Shown: one piece after another, positions 51,801 to 60,528 of the stretch | How positions within the stretch are numbered: the stretch's first letter is position 1 | How the letters are laid out: every line of letters starts with the position of its first letter | Assembly (NCBI GenBank): GCA_038496675.1 | Contig: CM076651.1 | Location: forward strand, 2,061,212 to 2,125,211 | Direction: 5' to 3' | DNA: 64,000 nucleotides | DNA from: Rachycentron canadum | Lineage: Eukaryota > Chordata > Actinopteri > Carangiformes > Rachycentridae | The notes under the pieces: generated by a model | The model's database searches: none | Seen by the model: the letters and a program-made list of their open reading frames with translations, nothing else | Told to the model about the DNA's origin: nothing | Program-made: the position numbers and the translations under genes

Positions 51801-54800
51801 ATACAATGTGATAACTAGGGATAATAAAAAATCACATTCCTCCCCGTTCTATAGAATAAATTCAGAGCATGGATTAAAAAAAAAAAAAAAAAAACCTAAA
51901 TGAACTAAAAACAAATAACATTACATAATATAATATCATATATCATATTTGTATAAGCAATTATAAAAAGGTGCTACTTTCCCAGCACAAGTCACAAAAA
52001 GTACAATGGTTGTGAGTTGGTACCAAAACCTCCCTGAAGAAGAGGAATGTAAAGGAGCCTGTCAGACAAAAATAGGTTTTAAACTCAAAGCCTTTAAATC
52101 ACATTATACTCCAAACACACATCTATTCTATTTACTGAATCCTATTTAGACAAAACAACCAGAAGATCCTGTGACGGAGCTTAACAAAAAGAGAACATTT
52201 TTTCAGTTAAACACACACAGACATTGCTCCCACGGGTGAGAAAGAAACTGAGTGGTGATAACTCCAGTCCCATTACCTCCTCAGAGTTCCCCTGTCATTT
52301 CTTTTTGCTCCACTACATTTCTCCCTGCATCTGGGTTTCATTATAAAGATATTACGTTAAAGTCCAGGAGAGGTGATAAAGCAGCAAATTGAAGGGCTTG
52401 GATAATGACTGTTTACACAACAGCAGTCACAAGTTTGCATGCTGGTCTTTTTCACGTAGCATCCCATGGTAGGAAAGCAGGCCTGAATATAAACATAAAT
52501 CCTCTCATTAATACCCAGCAGACTGCCAGACTATTCCTGTCTCCCTTTGTCTTTGTGTTTAACGTGGTTAGGCTCAACTTTGAACTCAGTTTTCGTCACT
52601 TACATGTCTCGCAAATGCATCCCTGATGCCAACTCTCTTCCCATCCTCACCTTCGCAGCAGACAGTTATGTCCAGGTTTGGTCTTTTGGTCTTCATAAAA
52701 AGGATAAGAACAAATAGCTATGGTGAAAAAAAACCAAGAAAATAACATGAAATGACGTGAAAATCAATACATTATTCACTTTTTAATTTGAATAAAAACG
52801 ATACCATCATGTATCAATTAAGATGCATCATGTTAACACGTATTAATTTACCAGAATCTATGTGTAATATATGTAAATATTGGGTGTCGGTGTGACATTT
52901 CTGCACAAATGTGTGTGGAAACCAAATGTCCTTATTAAGCATCAAGAGTCAGCTTTTTAAATATTGATTTATTGATTTATTTTTAATGATCCCTGATCTT
53001 TCCATTAGTGCCATCAGCGGATCACATTCATATTTCTCCAGTTCTGCAAAATAAGGACATTTCCATCAGCCACAGCACTACTTTGTGTTTACTACTAGTT
53101 AGAAAACCATAGCATGCTAACATGCTCGCTGTAAGATGGTGCATGTCGTAAACATTACACCTGCTGAACAAGCCTCAAAGAATCTTAGTGTTCACATGGA
53201 CCTTCGATGTCTGATTTCACAGCACTTAGTTTTAACTGTGCTCAAAACCTGAATGTTTCTTAAAAATAAAGACAAAGTCGAAGTTTAAGATGTTAAAATC
53301 AGTTTAGCTGGTTAGAAAAAAGGTGGAAGTAAATAGTTGAATCCCCCGAGCTACTGTTGCCAGTTTCCTGTCCAACAGGGAAGTTGGGGGAATTTGTGCT
53401 ATGTGATAAGTTTGAATGCTTTTTATGTCAGGTAAATGTGTTGTTTTGTATCTTGGTAATCTCAAATCTGTTTTGACCCCGCTGCAGTTCCTAGACCTGT
53501 CGTGACCTCTCGCTTTCCCTCTCATTCCTCTGAAGATAAGGGTCTTCATGAATGTACAGCATGCATACGCTTGGTAGCACAGTTGTTTTTCATCCGGTAC
53601 ACACACTGGTTGCTAGGCTGTGGGACAAAGAGAGATCTAACCTTAGTTATGAGGTGGAAGAGTGTAGGGGTGAGGGGAGGGAGGTGGGAAGGGGGGTGTT
53701 CGGTGCAAGATAGAAAGTTGGGAGGTAGAAAAATCAAGGGAAGCTATTCAGAATATGAAAAACACAGGAAAAAAAGCAGGAAAACCCTCATGTCCTGAAA
53801 AACAAACCCTAAAATCCTACAAAAAAGAAAACGCTCATAACCCTGTAGGAGGTTAGGGAAGTGAAGAAGCAGGTAGGGGAGTAGGGTGGAAAATGGAAAG
53901 ATGGATGGATAGGTGTCATCGTCGGGACTGATTGATCTGAATGAAACAGACGGTTTTCTCAGTTCACCCCTGACCTTCTTTCTCTGACGAGCACATTGGC
54001 CCACGCTCTGTTCTGTTTGTGCACATAAACACAGTCATAAAGCAGCACACACTAACTAACAGTGTGTACTCTTACACACAAACAAGAAATAAAACTGCTC
54101 AGGAGCCTGGAATGGCAGTGTTTCCTCTGTCCTCGTATGCCCCAGGACCGGGTCCTGGGAACAGCTTTCTTCCTCTTCCTCCTGTGATGCAGCAGACCTA
54201 CTAACCATTTTTCAGTGCTGCTCCTGTGAACCTGTTTATTCTAACAGGGTCAATTTAGTGTAAAACAAAAGAGCGGTCACTGTGCCAAGGCCTCTGATCT
54301 GGAAGCTGCAGAACACACAGCACGACAACAACATACAAGGTCCTCCTGGGTATAACTTAGAGAGCTGCAGCATCGAGTCAATTATTTGATTTGTTAATTC
54401 ACAAAAAAGTACAACTGCAACTATATCGATAACAGGGAATAATGATTTTTTAGTCAGTTTTTGACCAGCTGTTCTCAGATGTGATACATAGATGGTTTGA
54501 CTGTTGGTTGGACATTTAAAGGGGTCACCCTGTAAGAATTATAACATTTTCAACGTTTTCTATAGTTTTATAAATATTGAGATTGATTGATATTGAAATA
54601 TTACATTTGACTTTACATTTACTGACTTGGCAGAAGCGTCTTACAAGTGAGGGACGTCAGTAAAGCTTTAGTGCGGTAGGAAACCTTGGCTTAAGTACTA
54701 AATACTACATCTGTTTAATCAGTGCAAGGAGATATTCATAGTGTTGAAATGCTGTTTATTACAGCCTGACTCGAGATGATAGTAATCCCAGGAACTATAA

Positions 54801-57800
54801 GCCACAGGAACTCAATGTCAGGAAGTGAATCATGGACTTAACAATTGTAGATAAGATAATAGCTTAAGAATCACCATGTGGTTAAAGATGTCATTTCTGC
54901 ACATAGTATATCTGTGATGACTGAATATTGTGCTGAGGTGGAAAGAGAGACTGAAAACGGCAGAAAGGCAGGATGCCCATGTTTTGCCCTTAAACAAGAG
55001 AAAAGAAGCAGGAGAGGAGTGAAGAAAACAACACGCTCTCACCTTCACTCGTCTGTATTGAGTCATATAAGCAAACAAAACAACTTATTTTCGACACTCA
55101 GTCTCAGGACCAGTTGCTGTTACTCATGTGCTTTTTAGTTTTTTGTTCAATGTATTATAACTTCTGCAACACTAAAGAATGAAGATAAAAATCTCAAATA
55201 ACGACCACGTACACGGGTGGACTCTTCGACTCTTCGACTTGTTGGCGGTCTCTAGCGGTTAGTTTGCACTGTATTATATAAAAATATTTTAGAATATTTA
55301 TTTTTCATATACTTGTCGCACCAAGTTCTAGGAATGGTCAGTTTGTGAGTCCTGAGACTGAAACGATCCCAACACCATCTGATCGATTGATCGCAGTGAA
55401 AGTTAGTTAATTTAGAGATATTCAAGATCCACAGACACAAAATTTCAATTCGTCCTCACTGGTGGACAAAGTAAAGAAGGGGGTCAGCTGACATGTATAT
55501 CGATATATCTACAATGAGCTAATACTGACTGATATATTGACCTGGCAGATCTTTTCAGTCTGGTGTTGATGGCATGAGGCTCGGAGAACAGCCCAACAGA
55601 GTTCCTCACATGGCTGTAGAAGGTTAATCGAGTTTTCATTTTTCTTTCTTTAAATGCCAATAACATTCAATGGATTTCCTCCACCAGGTCATAATATCAA
55701 ATAACATAAATTAGTAACAAGTGGTCCCCAGGAGTGTCCAGCAACCTCATCCTCAACTTTTTTTGTTTCCTGGGGGCAGGACTACCTGAAAAATGAACAC
55801 GTATAGCTTTGAAATTAGCAAATCTCAAAGGGAAGATTTGTTGGCGACACATTTGAAATAATGAGTACGCTGCAGCTCGTTCAATAACAGGACAAACTTA
55901 GTGGTGTATCAGTTTTATCTGCTTGTATCGAGAAAGCACTTGGATCAGTAAAAAGTGGTGGACATGCCCAAACGCATACACACAGATGGGCTGTTGTTCT
56001 CCTCTCCCCAGTCAGATTATCAGCTAATGTCAGGCAGTTGCTGTTATCGTGTGGGGAGCTTGAGGTTTTAGCCTGATGACACAAGGTTATACAAACAGAC
56101 CTGCATTAGATCCCTACACAGTTTCTGCCCAGCCCCTATAGGTGAGGTTGTGTGGGCACGTACAAACAGAAGCACAACACTTTCCCTCCTTCTTACAAAC
56201 TGTACCTTCAGCACACACACTCACACCCATACACTCACATCCATGGTAATTCATGGCTTAAGTTACATTTTTAGATAGCTCTGTGATATGCCAGTTTGAT
56301 AGGTGCAGGAGATGATGGGTATCTGCTTTTCACATGGTTTTCCTCACGGCCCGCACCTTTCCGCCTGGTATTCTTTCAGACTTGTTTGCTCTGCCACAGT
56401 GTGGAAATGCAGGCTGCTCTGATGACACCGGCGTAGCAGCTGTGGATCTGATATTTCAGGCCTTTGCTCCGCCATGCTGTGGACACAGCGCCAGTGTTTG
56501 TTGTTCTTAGAAGCAGCTTGCATTTCACTGATGGCTTCTGCAGGCCAGCGGGGGTATTGACAGTGTTTCGAAAGTGGAGCGGCTGGTGAACAGTGTGTTT
56601 TCAGTTAAAATGTATTCCATCATATGTTGATAGAGAGGTGTAGGCGTGACTTAGTGTGATTGAAACACATAAATCACAGCAGTTGTTGAAATTCCCAAAC
56701 CACAATAGGTTGCAATGTTTGTTTTTATCAGAGATAAGCTGATCCAAGTCCCATAAAACAAATCTTATTACCATCTTGTTTTTACACTGTCAAATTTTTA
56801 TTTTTTTTTATTTAGACACCCATTATTAACACTAGATTACAACTTGGCAAAGTGTATTTCTCTTCTACACGGGTTGCTATTAAACAGCAATTTGGGTTTT
56901 CCCATATAACTGATAAGACCAAGTGTGCCGTTTGTTGCCCGTTAACTGTTTGACAACTTCCATTAAAACAATCGTCTCAATCTTAAATATGCACTCGATG
57001 GCTACATACATGATATTGTGTTAGAGCCATGATTTCTGGGAATTTCTTCCATGAGTTGCAAGTGTTTGGGAACCACTCTTCTAGACAAACAGTCCTATGA
57101 TGATTGATGAAGAAGACGACAACATGAAGAGACTGTGTTATTTCTATTGGATGTGGAGCTAGGTTCTTCCAATATGTTAATATTATATTCCAAATATTCC
57201 AAATGTAAATATGTTTAAAAAAAAAAAAAAAAGAACAATCAAACATTACCCCATTTGTGAGTGAATGAACTTAAAAGGGGCTATATGAAAAATTAGGGGA
57301 TCACCAAAGTCCAAAGGACCATGAATGCATCAAATTTCATGGTAGTCGAACCAGCAAGTGTCAGTATATTTCACTCTGAAGCACAACTGTGAACCTGCTG
57401 ATGGCAGTAAAGTAAAGTAAAAGTCAGGGGGTGACCAAAGTCATCCTCTGGGGACCATGAATGACAATACAACATTTCTTGGCAAGCCATCCAATAGGTT
57501 GGTGAAATATTTCAGTGTGGACCCAAGTAACAACCCACAGATGTCACCAACTGGTTTATGAGAGGCTGTTTTGACAGCTCGAGTTTGTAAAAATGCCATA
57601 TTGTTTTTTTTGAAACCAGTAGAAACCATATTTGGAGGAGAAGGTGGAGCTGAGGAGGAGTGAGGGGTGGGGCTGACCTGCTCTGTACTCTATCCTAATT
57701 GGGTGGTACAGTCTGTCAATCACTCAGTAGTCACGCCCCCTAATTCATCCCCTGCTTTATGGTCTATTTTCCTCTAAATGGACCATCATTTAAAAAATGA

Positions 57801-60528
57801 ACATCATGTTGTATTGAAGACTTGAAACTAGAGACTGAGACCATAAACTCATTAGGAAAACGTTTACTGAGCTAATAAATCAAGGGAGAGTTTTCTATAG
57901 ACTTCAATATAATCTGATTTCTTTTTACAACCAGTGGAGTCGCCCAGAGTCTGCGTCCATTTTTATAAACAGTCTGTGTGTGGACTGAGGTGGTCAACCA
58001 GTGTAATATCCAGGTGCATTATTGTAAAGCTGCATTTTCAGTTTGTAGAGTAGGAAGTCCTGGTTCAGTTTCTCTCACTAACATGTTTATTTGATGGATA
58101 CAACACACTGAGTACATGTTTTGAATTGGAGACGATGGACACAATTACCAAGAAGACAGCTATGAAAACACGCATTTAATAGTTGATCCATCTATCAGAC
58201 ACAAGTCTGCGGTTCACATTAAAGCACCATAAATCCATCCCTTATTTGTTTAGCCGTTCCCCATGTTGTCTTATTTCAGAGTGTTCCTCCAAATCTCTGA
58301 TCAGATCCGAATCCGTGGATCATCAATCAGGGACCAAACACCCAGACACTCCTCTTCTCTTGGTGGAGATGAAGCCCACATGCCAGTCAGCATGAGGAAT
58401 CCTCAGGCTTGTGGTTGAGACTAGGGGGAAGAGGAGCAGACTTGGCGGATCAAGGAGTTTTGGGCTTGGAGCAGTAGCTGCATTCCTCCATGTCTCTCTG
58501 TCTTCCTCTGCTGATGTCTCACTTTGTCCTTCTCCCGCTCTCTCGCTTTTCCCCCCATCCATCTCCATTTCCTGATCCTCAATCCCCATCGGGGTTGTCA
58601 GACATGATTGCTGATGTTTCCCTGATGTCCTGGCTTCAAATGCTGCGCTCTGTCTGCCTGGCCCGGCCAAGATGCTGTCGGCCGTGTCCCTATTACTCAT
58701 TTCTCTTCATCACACAGGTGCTAATAGTAATTGACCTTATTCTGCTTATGAGCAAGGTAAAGACTCTTGAACCTCTGCATCAGTTATCAGTGGCTGGATA
58801 AAAGCCTGTTTCCCTTTACAGTGCCTTGTTGAAGGTTCAGTTTGGGTTTTTTTTTTTTTTTTTTTTGCATGACTTAGTGGTCATATGTTGGTTTTCTTTG
58901 ACTTGAGAGATGAAAATGAAAAGGACTTTTAATTTTTTCCTGTTAATACTATCTGATAAAAAATGCAGCAAAGACACTTTACCTGCAAGAGAGAATGTGA
59001 ACAAGAAACCATTTTGAAGATACAATCCACTGAGAGATGAAAGAGAAGCATAATGTCATTGCCCTCCTCCTCGTCCTTCCTCTCTTGTTCAGTATTGTGT
59101 TTCTACAGTAATGGAGGTGCAGCCTAGAAGACAGATAAAAATCTCTGGTAATTACCTCTGAGTCATGCTCTGATCTAATCCGAAAGTTGGCCCACTGGTT
59201 ATTTCTGTTGGCATCATGAACCCTGGAGAAAGACATACATACTGTGGATGCAGACAGACGTAGAGAGAGACAAACATATCGTCAGGTCTGAGAGAAACAG
59301 CAAGCACTGACAGATATCTAAGACTCAGGCGAAAACGGAAAGGGATCCTCACAGTCATTAAAATGTTAACATGGGTGAAGGACTGCAGCAACCTGACCTA
59401 AAACTGCAGTGCTTATGATACAGAGCACTGGGAAACACCTTGGACTTTAGAGTTGATCTTGAGTTTGTCTTTGAAATTAATTGTTTCCCATCATCAATCT
59501 ACACTCAATGACCTGGTATTGACATCCTCCGCGGCTGATCCAATCACAAGTGGACGGCTCTAAGTTCAGGTGCGAACACAAGCAAAACCCATTCAGGACA
59601 CAAATGTGATCCAGTCACATTCAGAGCTGGTCTGGGTCACATGTGATCACAGTATTTTAGCAGTTTGTCCTGGCAACATAACAAGGACCACCTCCTCTGC
59701 TGACGCCCTCTGACGCAGGCTAATTAGTACCGATAACGTTTTGTAATGACCCGAAAAAGACACCAAGTTCTTGGAAACCTTCAATGCAACTCGAAGGACA
59801 TAGGCACAGGGCTGAAGTGAGAAGCCAACGATGAAGAGCCTTAAACCTTCATTCTCTCTAATGACCATCAGGGGGCGACTCCACTGGTTGTTAAAGAAGT
59901 CAGATTGTATTGAAGTCTATGGGAAAATGTCCCTACTTCTCCCTTGATTTATTAGCTCAGTAAACGTTTTCCTAATGAGTTTATGGTCTCAGTCTCTAGT
60001 TGCAAGTCTTCAATACAACATGATGTTCATTTTTTTAAATGATGGTCCATTTAGAGGGGGCGTGGCTACTGTGTCATTGACAGACTGTACCACCCAATCA
60101 GGATAGAGGACAGAGCAGGTCAGCTCCACTCCTCACTCCTCCTCAGCTCCACCTTCTCCTCCAAAGATGGTTTCTACTGGTTTTTAAGAAAAAAAAAAAA
60201 ACAATGTATAAACTCAAGGCTTCAAAATGGCAGCACAAAAACCAATATGTAACGTCACGGTCAGTTGCTACTTAATGCAACCAAATTTTTTTGTAATCCT
60301 CTAATACACAGAGAAATTACCTGGTTGAGTTTTTCAGTGAGCATAAACCTGGAGGTACTCGGCTGCCAGTGTCACATATTTATCAATCAATCATTCATCT
60401 TGATCAATCAATCATAGCTGTGTAAATGCGTCTTGCTCTCTGACCTGTGTATCTGTTTGTGTCTGAGCAGGACTACCCCAGGAACAGACATCCAGGATGG
60501 AGCAGAGGATCTGTGGCCTACCATGCAG
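17527..60528 (+). CDS. spryd3: SPRY domain-containing protein 3, 5' part (seven coding exons, incomplete at 3')
   Basis: Exons are 17527-17654, 18829-18904, 22238-22362, 25073-25208, 25318-25506, 49131-49280 and 60471-60528: 862 nt, 287 codons plus one base. All have GT/AG ends and matching phases. The product begins MDDINVLHHRCLLNLRRRIR and carries the first SPRY domain (GCYVAG, VGLVPKFY, HQPGWLPYSVAYHAD, FFTKNGKE, LFPAVGMHSMGEEVKVDL), an acidic stretch EEDDSMMMVDSHEDDWGRL, then the second SPRY domain (LLEYVGKGKS, CYIALGLARR, HPGWSRGSVAYHA). This follows vertebrate SPRYD3 almost residue by residue. Human SPRYD3 is about 440 residues, so roughly one third, including the end of the second SPRY domain, lies past 64000. 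SPRY domains bind proteins; SPRYD3's partner and pathway are poorly known. It probably lacks a short N-terminal extension found in human. Identification is secure. Confidence 0.95.
17655..18828 (+). other. spryd3: spryd3 intron 2
   Basis: About 1.2 kb. Bases 18160-18340 (GATGAGGCAGATGGGGAAAA, TCCTGATGGGCTGCAGCCTC) look like a LINE fragment common in teleosts. A 99-codon open stretch at 18389-18688 resembles nothing and is taken as chance. Confidence 0.6.
18829..18904 (+). CDS. spryd3: spryd3 coding exon 3
   Basis: 76 nt between acceptor TTCTCTTTAG and donor GTAAGG, phase 2 in, 0 out. It encodes SYQGNSEEVGCYVAGHPLSK...CYFE, the start of the first SPRY domain. Confidence 0.95.
20984..21235 (-). 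repeat. spryd3: Interspersed repeat 'Y', copy 3 (truncated), in spryd3 intron 3
   Basis: Reverse-strand copy carrying GAGTCGCCCCCTGATGGTCA and GACTTGAAACTAGAGACTGA. The half with the GGGGGCGTGGC block is missing. Confidence 0.8.
21425..21535. repeat. spryd3: Small repeat 'W', copy 1
   Basis: TGAATGTTCAATTTCTCTTC is exact in the copy at 40508-40620, followed by matching blocks (GACAGAAA..GTCTC, CCATAT, TTAAAA). Both copies lie close to 'Y' repeats. Confidence 0.65.
22238..22362 (+). CDS. spryd3: spryd3 coding exon 4
   Basis: 125 nt between acceptor TTTGTGTAG and donor GTAAGT, phase 0 in, 2 out. It encodes VTIVDTGVRGTIAVGLVPKF then LDHQPGWLPYSVAYHADNG, the core strands of the first SPRY domain. 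Confidence 0.96.
23501..23975 (+). mobile_element. LINE/SINE-tail type repeat split by an inserted fragment
   Basis: The outer unit runs CATCCATTATATATACCGCT, GGCTGGAGCCAGTCCCGGCT, then GCAATTTAGAGTCACCAATT, CTGTGGGAGGAAGC, GTGAGGCAGCAGTGCTAACC, a very common teleost repeat. It is interrupted at 23599-23722 by TTTATTTATATAGCGCCAAA-type sequence flanked by CAGTC on both sides. Confidence 0.75.
24125..24782. mobile_element. Non-autonomous TIR element
   Basis: The left end GGGGCCAGATGCATGAAA is mirrored by ATTTATACATCTGGCCC on the right. 658 bp, no transposase reading frame. Probably a DNA-transposon derivative; superfamily not determined. Confidence 0.65.
25073..25208 (+). CDS. spryd3: spryd3 coding exon 5
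   Basis: 136 nt between acceptor TTCCTTCTAG and donor GTGGGT, phase 2 in, 0 out. It encodes LYNGNPVGQQFGPKCARGD, RIGCGIH and VFFTKNGKE of the first SPRY domain. Confidence 0.96.
25318..25506 (+). CDS. spryd3: spryd3 coding exon 6
   Basis: 189 nt, 63 codons, phase 0 to 0, only 109 bases after exon 5, ending ACG before GTAAGA. It encodes LFPAVGMHSMGEEVKVDL, which closes the first SPRY domain, and the acidic linker EEDDSMMMVDSHEDDWGRL. Confidence 0.96.
26404..26431. repeat. (AAT)n microsatellite
   Basis: About nine ATA/AAT units in spryd3 intron 6. Confidence 0.9.
27800..28020 (-). mobile_element. LINE-like fragment
   Basis: On the minus strand a frame reads FRRSFVPTAITLCD, close to the C-terminal motif of some fish LINE reverse transcriptase ORFs. 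Family and limits uncertain. Confidence 0.45.
28120..28560 (+). pseudogene. Tc1/mariner-like transposase relic (broken)
   Basis: Across several frames: LFTDQSRFSLST, YRDEILRVITRPYAGAVGP and SPDLNPVEHLWGG, in family order, with stops and frameshifts between. The SPDLNPVEHLW block is the end of the DDE catalytic region. Dead copy in spryd3 intron 6. Confidence 0.8.
28646..28710. repeat. (AC)n microsatellite
   Basis: About 32 uninterrupted AC units. Confidence 0.97.
29785..29901 (+). other. Candidate cryptic or cassette exon in spryd3 intron 6
   Basis: 117 nt (39 codons) open in phase 0, preceded by TTTTATAACTGTAG and followed by GTGAGT. It reads KKEYDESAKKFNFSTSPYIQ then HCPRAICHVAKMKGGFRDR. 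Exons 6 and 7 are both phase 0, so inclusion would keep the spryd3 frame. I recognise no family, and human SPRYD3 has no such insert. It may be a transposon scrap or chance. Confidence 0.3.
30040..30178 (-). mobile_element. tRNA-derived SINE
   Basis: Minus strand: A-box-like TTGCTCATCTGGTAGAGCAC (complement of about 30155-30175) and B-box-like GGGTTCAAATCTGACCC (complement of 30103-30120). Spacing fits a tRNA-like Pol III promoter. Degenerate and not a functional tRNA. Confidence 0.7.
30785..31205 (+). mobile_element. Non-autonomous TIR element, copy B
   Basis: Shares AATAATATGGCAGCAAAAAA and CTTCGCAGTCTACG-type blocks with the element at 1033-1382. It lies in spryd3 intron 6. The ends are diverged (CCCAATTCAG at the left, CCCCTGAACTGG at the right). 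Confidence 0.6.
32846..33171. other. Assembly gap (326 N)
   Basis: Unresolved bases inside the pyrimidine tract; true length unknown. Confidence 0.99.
33177..33249 (+). other. Sequencing-library adaptor left in the assembly
   Basis: Ends with the 19-bp Tn5 mosaic end AGATGTGTATAAGAGACAG (33231-33249). The 54 bases before it (TAGCATGGACTATGG ... GTCTTCCTA) match, from memory, the adaptor used in stLFR co-barcoded libraries. It lies between an N gap and the repeat. Not genomic sequence. Confidence 0.93.
36418..36770 (+). repeat. spryd3: Interspersed repeat 'Y', copy 4, in spryd3 intron 6
   Basis: Has AACCTTCATTCTCTCTAAAG and CTCCCTTGATTTATTAGCTC, with an internal deletion. It shares ATTGACAGATTGTACCACAA with copy 1, so the two form a subfamily. 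An A run ends it. Confidence 0.75.
38370..38490 (+). pseudogene. Tc1-like transposase fragment
   Basis: Reads FQHDNDPKHKAK, then a broken continuation with FESN, matching the QQDNDPKHTA...SPDLNP region of Tc1-like transposases. Short and dead. Confidence 0.6.
38828..38869. repeat. Perfect 19-bp inverted repeat with 4-nt loop
   Basis: CTTATCCGTCAGCTGACTG, then GAGG, then its exact reverse complement. A tRNA-derived SINE starts just after it. Confidence 0.97.
38870..39030 (+). mobile_element. tRNA-derived SINE
   Basis: GTGGTGCAGGAGGTAGAGCG (A box) and GGTTGGTTGTTTGGTTCCCC (degenerate B box), followed by GAATTGCTCCCAATGTG, as in a SINE family frequent in teleosts. Confidence 0.75.
40508..40620. 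repeat. spryd3: Small repeat 'W', copy 2
   Basis: Matches 21425-21535 over about 110 bp and directly abuts 'Y' copy 5. Confidence 0.65.
40620..41075 (-). repeat. spryd3: Interspersed repeat 'Y', copy 5, in spryd3 intron 6
   Basis: Near-full-length reverse copy: CTCTATCCTGATTGGGTGGT, CACGCCCCCTAATTCACCCC, ACATCATGTTGTATTGAAGA, GAGTCGCCCCCTGATGGTCA. Confidence 0.8.
42110..43450 (+). pseudogene. Tc1-like transposon, nearly full length but decayed
   Basis: The left end has GTTACAGCCTCGTGTTAAAA and CTCAATACCCCAAGTATTCA. Transposase pieces follow in order: IELFGINSMHRVWRKPD, TTHHLPNIIPKRDAGGGSIR, RRFTFQQDN, PTCQSF, then SYPKGLEAVITAK. The right end is ATTTGCAACAATTTCTAAAA-type sequence. Frames are broken by shifts, stops and an A run at about 43034. 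Confidence 0.88.
44045..44255. mobile_element. Retroelement-type interspersed repeat fragment
   Basis: GTAGGTTCTCAGTCATCCAG ... CTGAAGAAGCCTTTCAGATT ... AGAGGTGAAATGTCATCC is a recurrent teleost repeat motif. Exact family (Penelope- or LINE-type) uncertain. Confidence 0.5.
45556..45880. repeat. (GA)n low-complexity tract with gap
   Basis: GA and GGGA units on both sides of a 172-N gap (45626-45797). Arginine/glutamate-rich frames across it are artefacts. Confidence 0.95.
45626..45797. other. Assembly gap (172 N)
   Basis: Unresolved bases inside the GA tract. Confidence 0.99.
47356..47401. repeat. Perfect 22-bp inverted repeat with 2-nt spacer
   Basis: GTTTTATCTGAAGTGTTGAT plus AT, spacer GG, then the exact reverse complement. 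Near-cruciform palindrome in spryd3 intron 6. Confidence 0.97.
48400..48545 (+). mobile_element. tRNA-derived SINE (degenerate)
   Basis: B-box-like GGTACGAATCCTGGACC (48433-48449) followed by a CTCTCTCTCTCCTG tail and an A-rich end. A box poorly kept. Confidence 0.55.
49131..49280 (+). CDS. spryd3: spryd3 coding exon 7
   Basis: 150 nt, 50 codons, phase 0 to 0, between acceptor GGTCTTCCTCAG and donor GTGAGT. It encodes LLEYVGKGKSIMDVGLAQAR and EVEIIDAGEKCYIALGLARR, the start of the second SPRY domain. It continues directly from exon 6 as in the human protein, so no known exon is missing across the 23.6-kb intron. Confidence 0.96.
57515..57985 (-). repeat. spryd3: Interspersed repeat 'Y', copy 6, in spryd3 intron 7
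   Basis: Reverse copy with CTCTATCCTAATTGGGTGGT, CACGCCCCCTAATTCATCCC and ACATCATGTTGTATTGAAGA. A short internal deletion removes part of the CCCCTGATGGTC block. Confidence 0.8.
59815..60275 (+). repeat. spryd3: Interspersed repeat 'Y', copy 7, about 200 bp before spryd3 exon 8
   Basis: Forward copy with ATGACCATCAGGGGGCGACT, CTCCCTTGATTTATTAGCTC and CCACCCAATCAGGATAGAG, ending with ACCAATATGTAACGTCACGG. Confidence 0.8.
60471..60528 (+). CDS. spryd3: spryd3 coding exon 8 (last in window)
   Basis: 58 nt between acceptor GTCTGAGCAG and donor GTGAGA, phase 0 in, 1 out. It encodes DYPRNRHPGWSRGSVAYHA. The next expected residues (DDGKIFHG in human) were not found before 64000, so the remaining exons are outside the window. 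Confidence 0.95.

Larger units (their letters stand above)
49281..60470 (+). other. spryd3: spryd3 intron 7 (11.2 kb)
   Basis: Contains two 'Y' repeats and several short fragments of common teleost repeats: 49380-49770 (GGCGGAGGCGTACAACCGCA), 54600-54660 (TTACATTTACTGACTTGGCA) and 57280-57510 (ATCAAATTTCATGGTAGTCG). No nested gene recognised. Confidence 0.6.

Noticed and set aside
58323..58801. Overlapping frames of 125 and 103 codons
   Set aside because: Both strands open by chance in intron 7; no recognised domain or splice sites.
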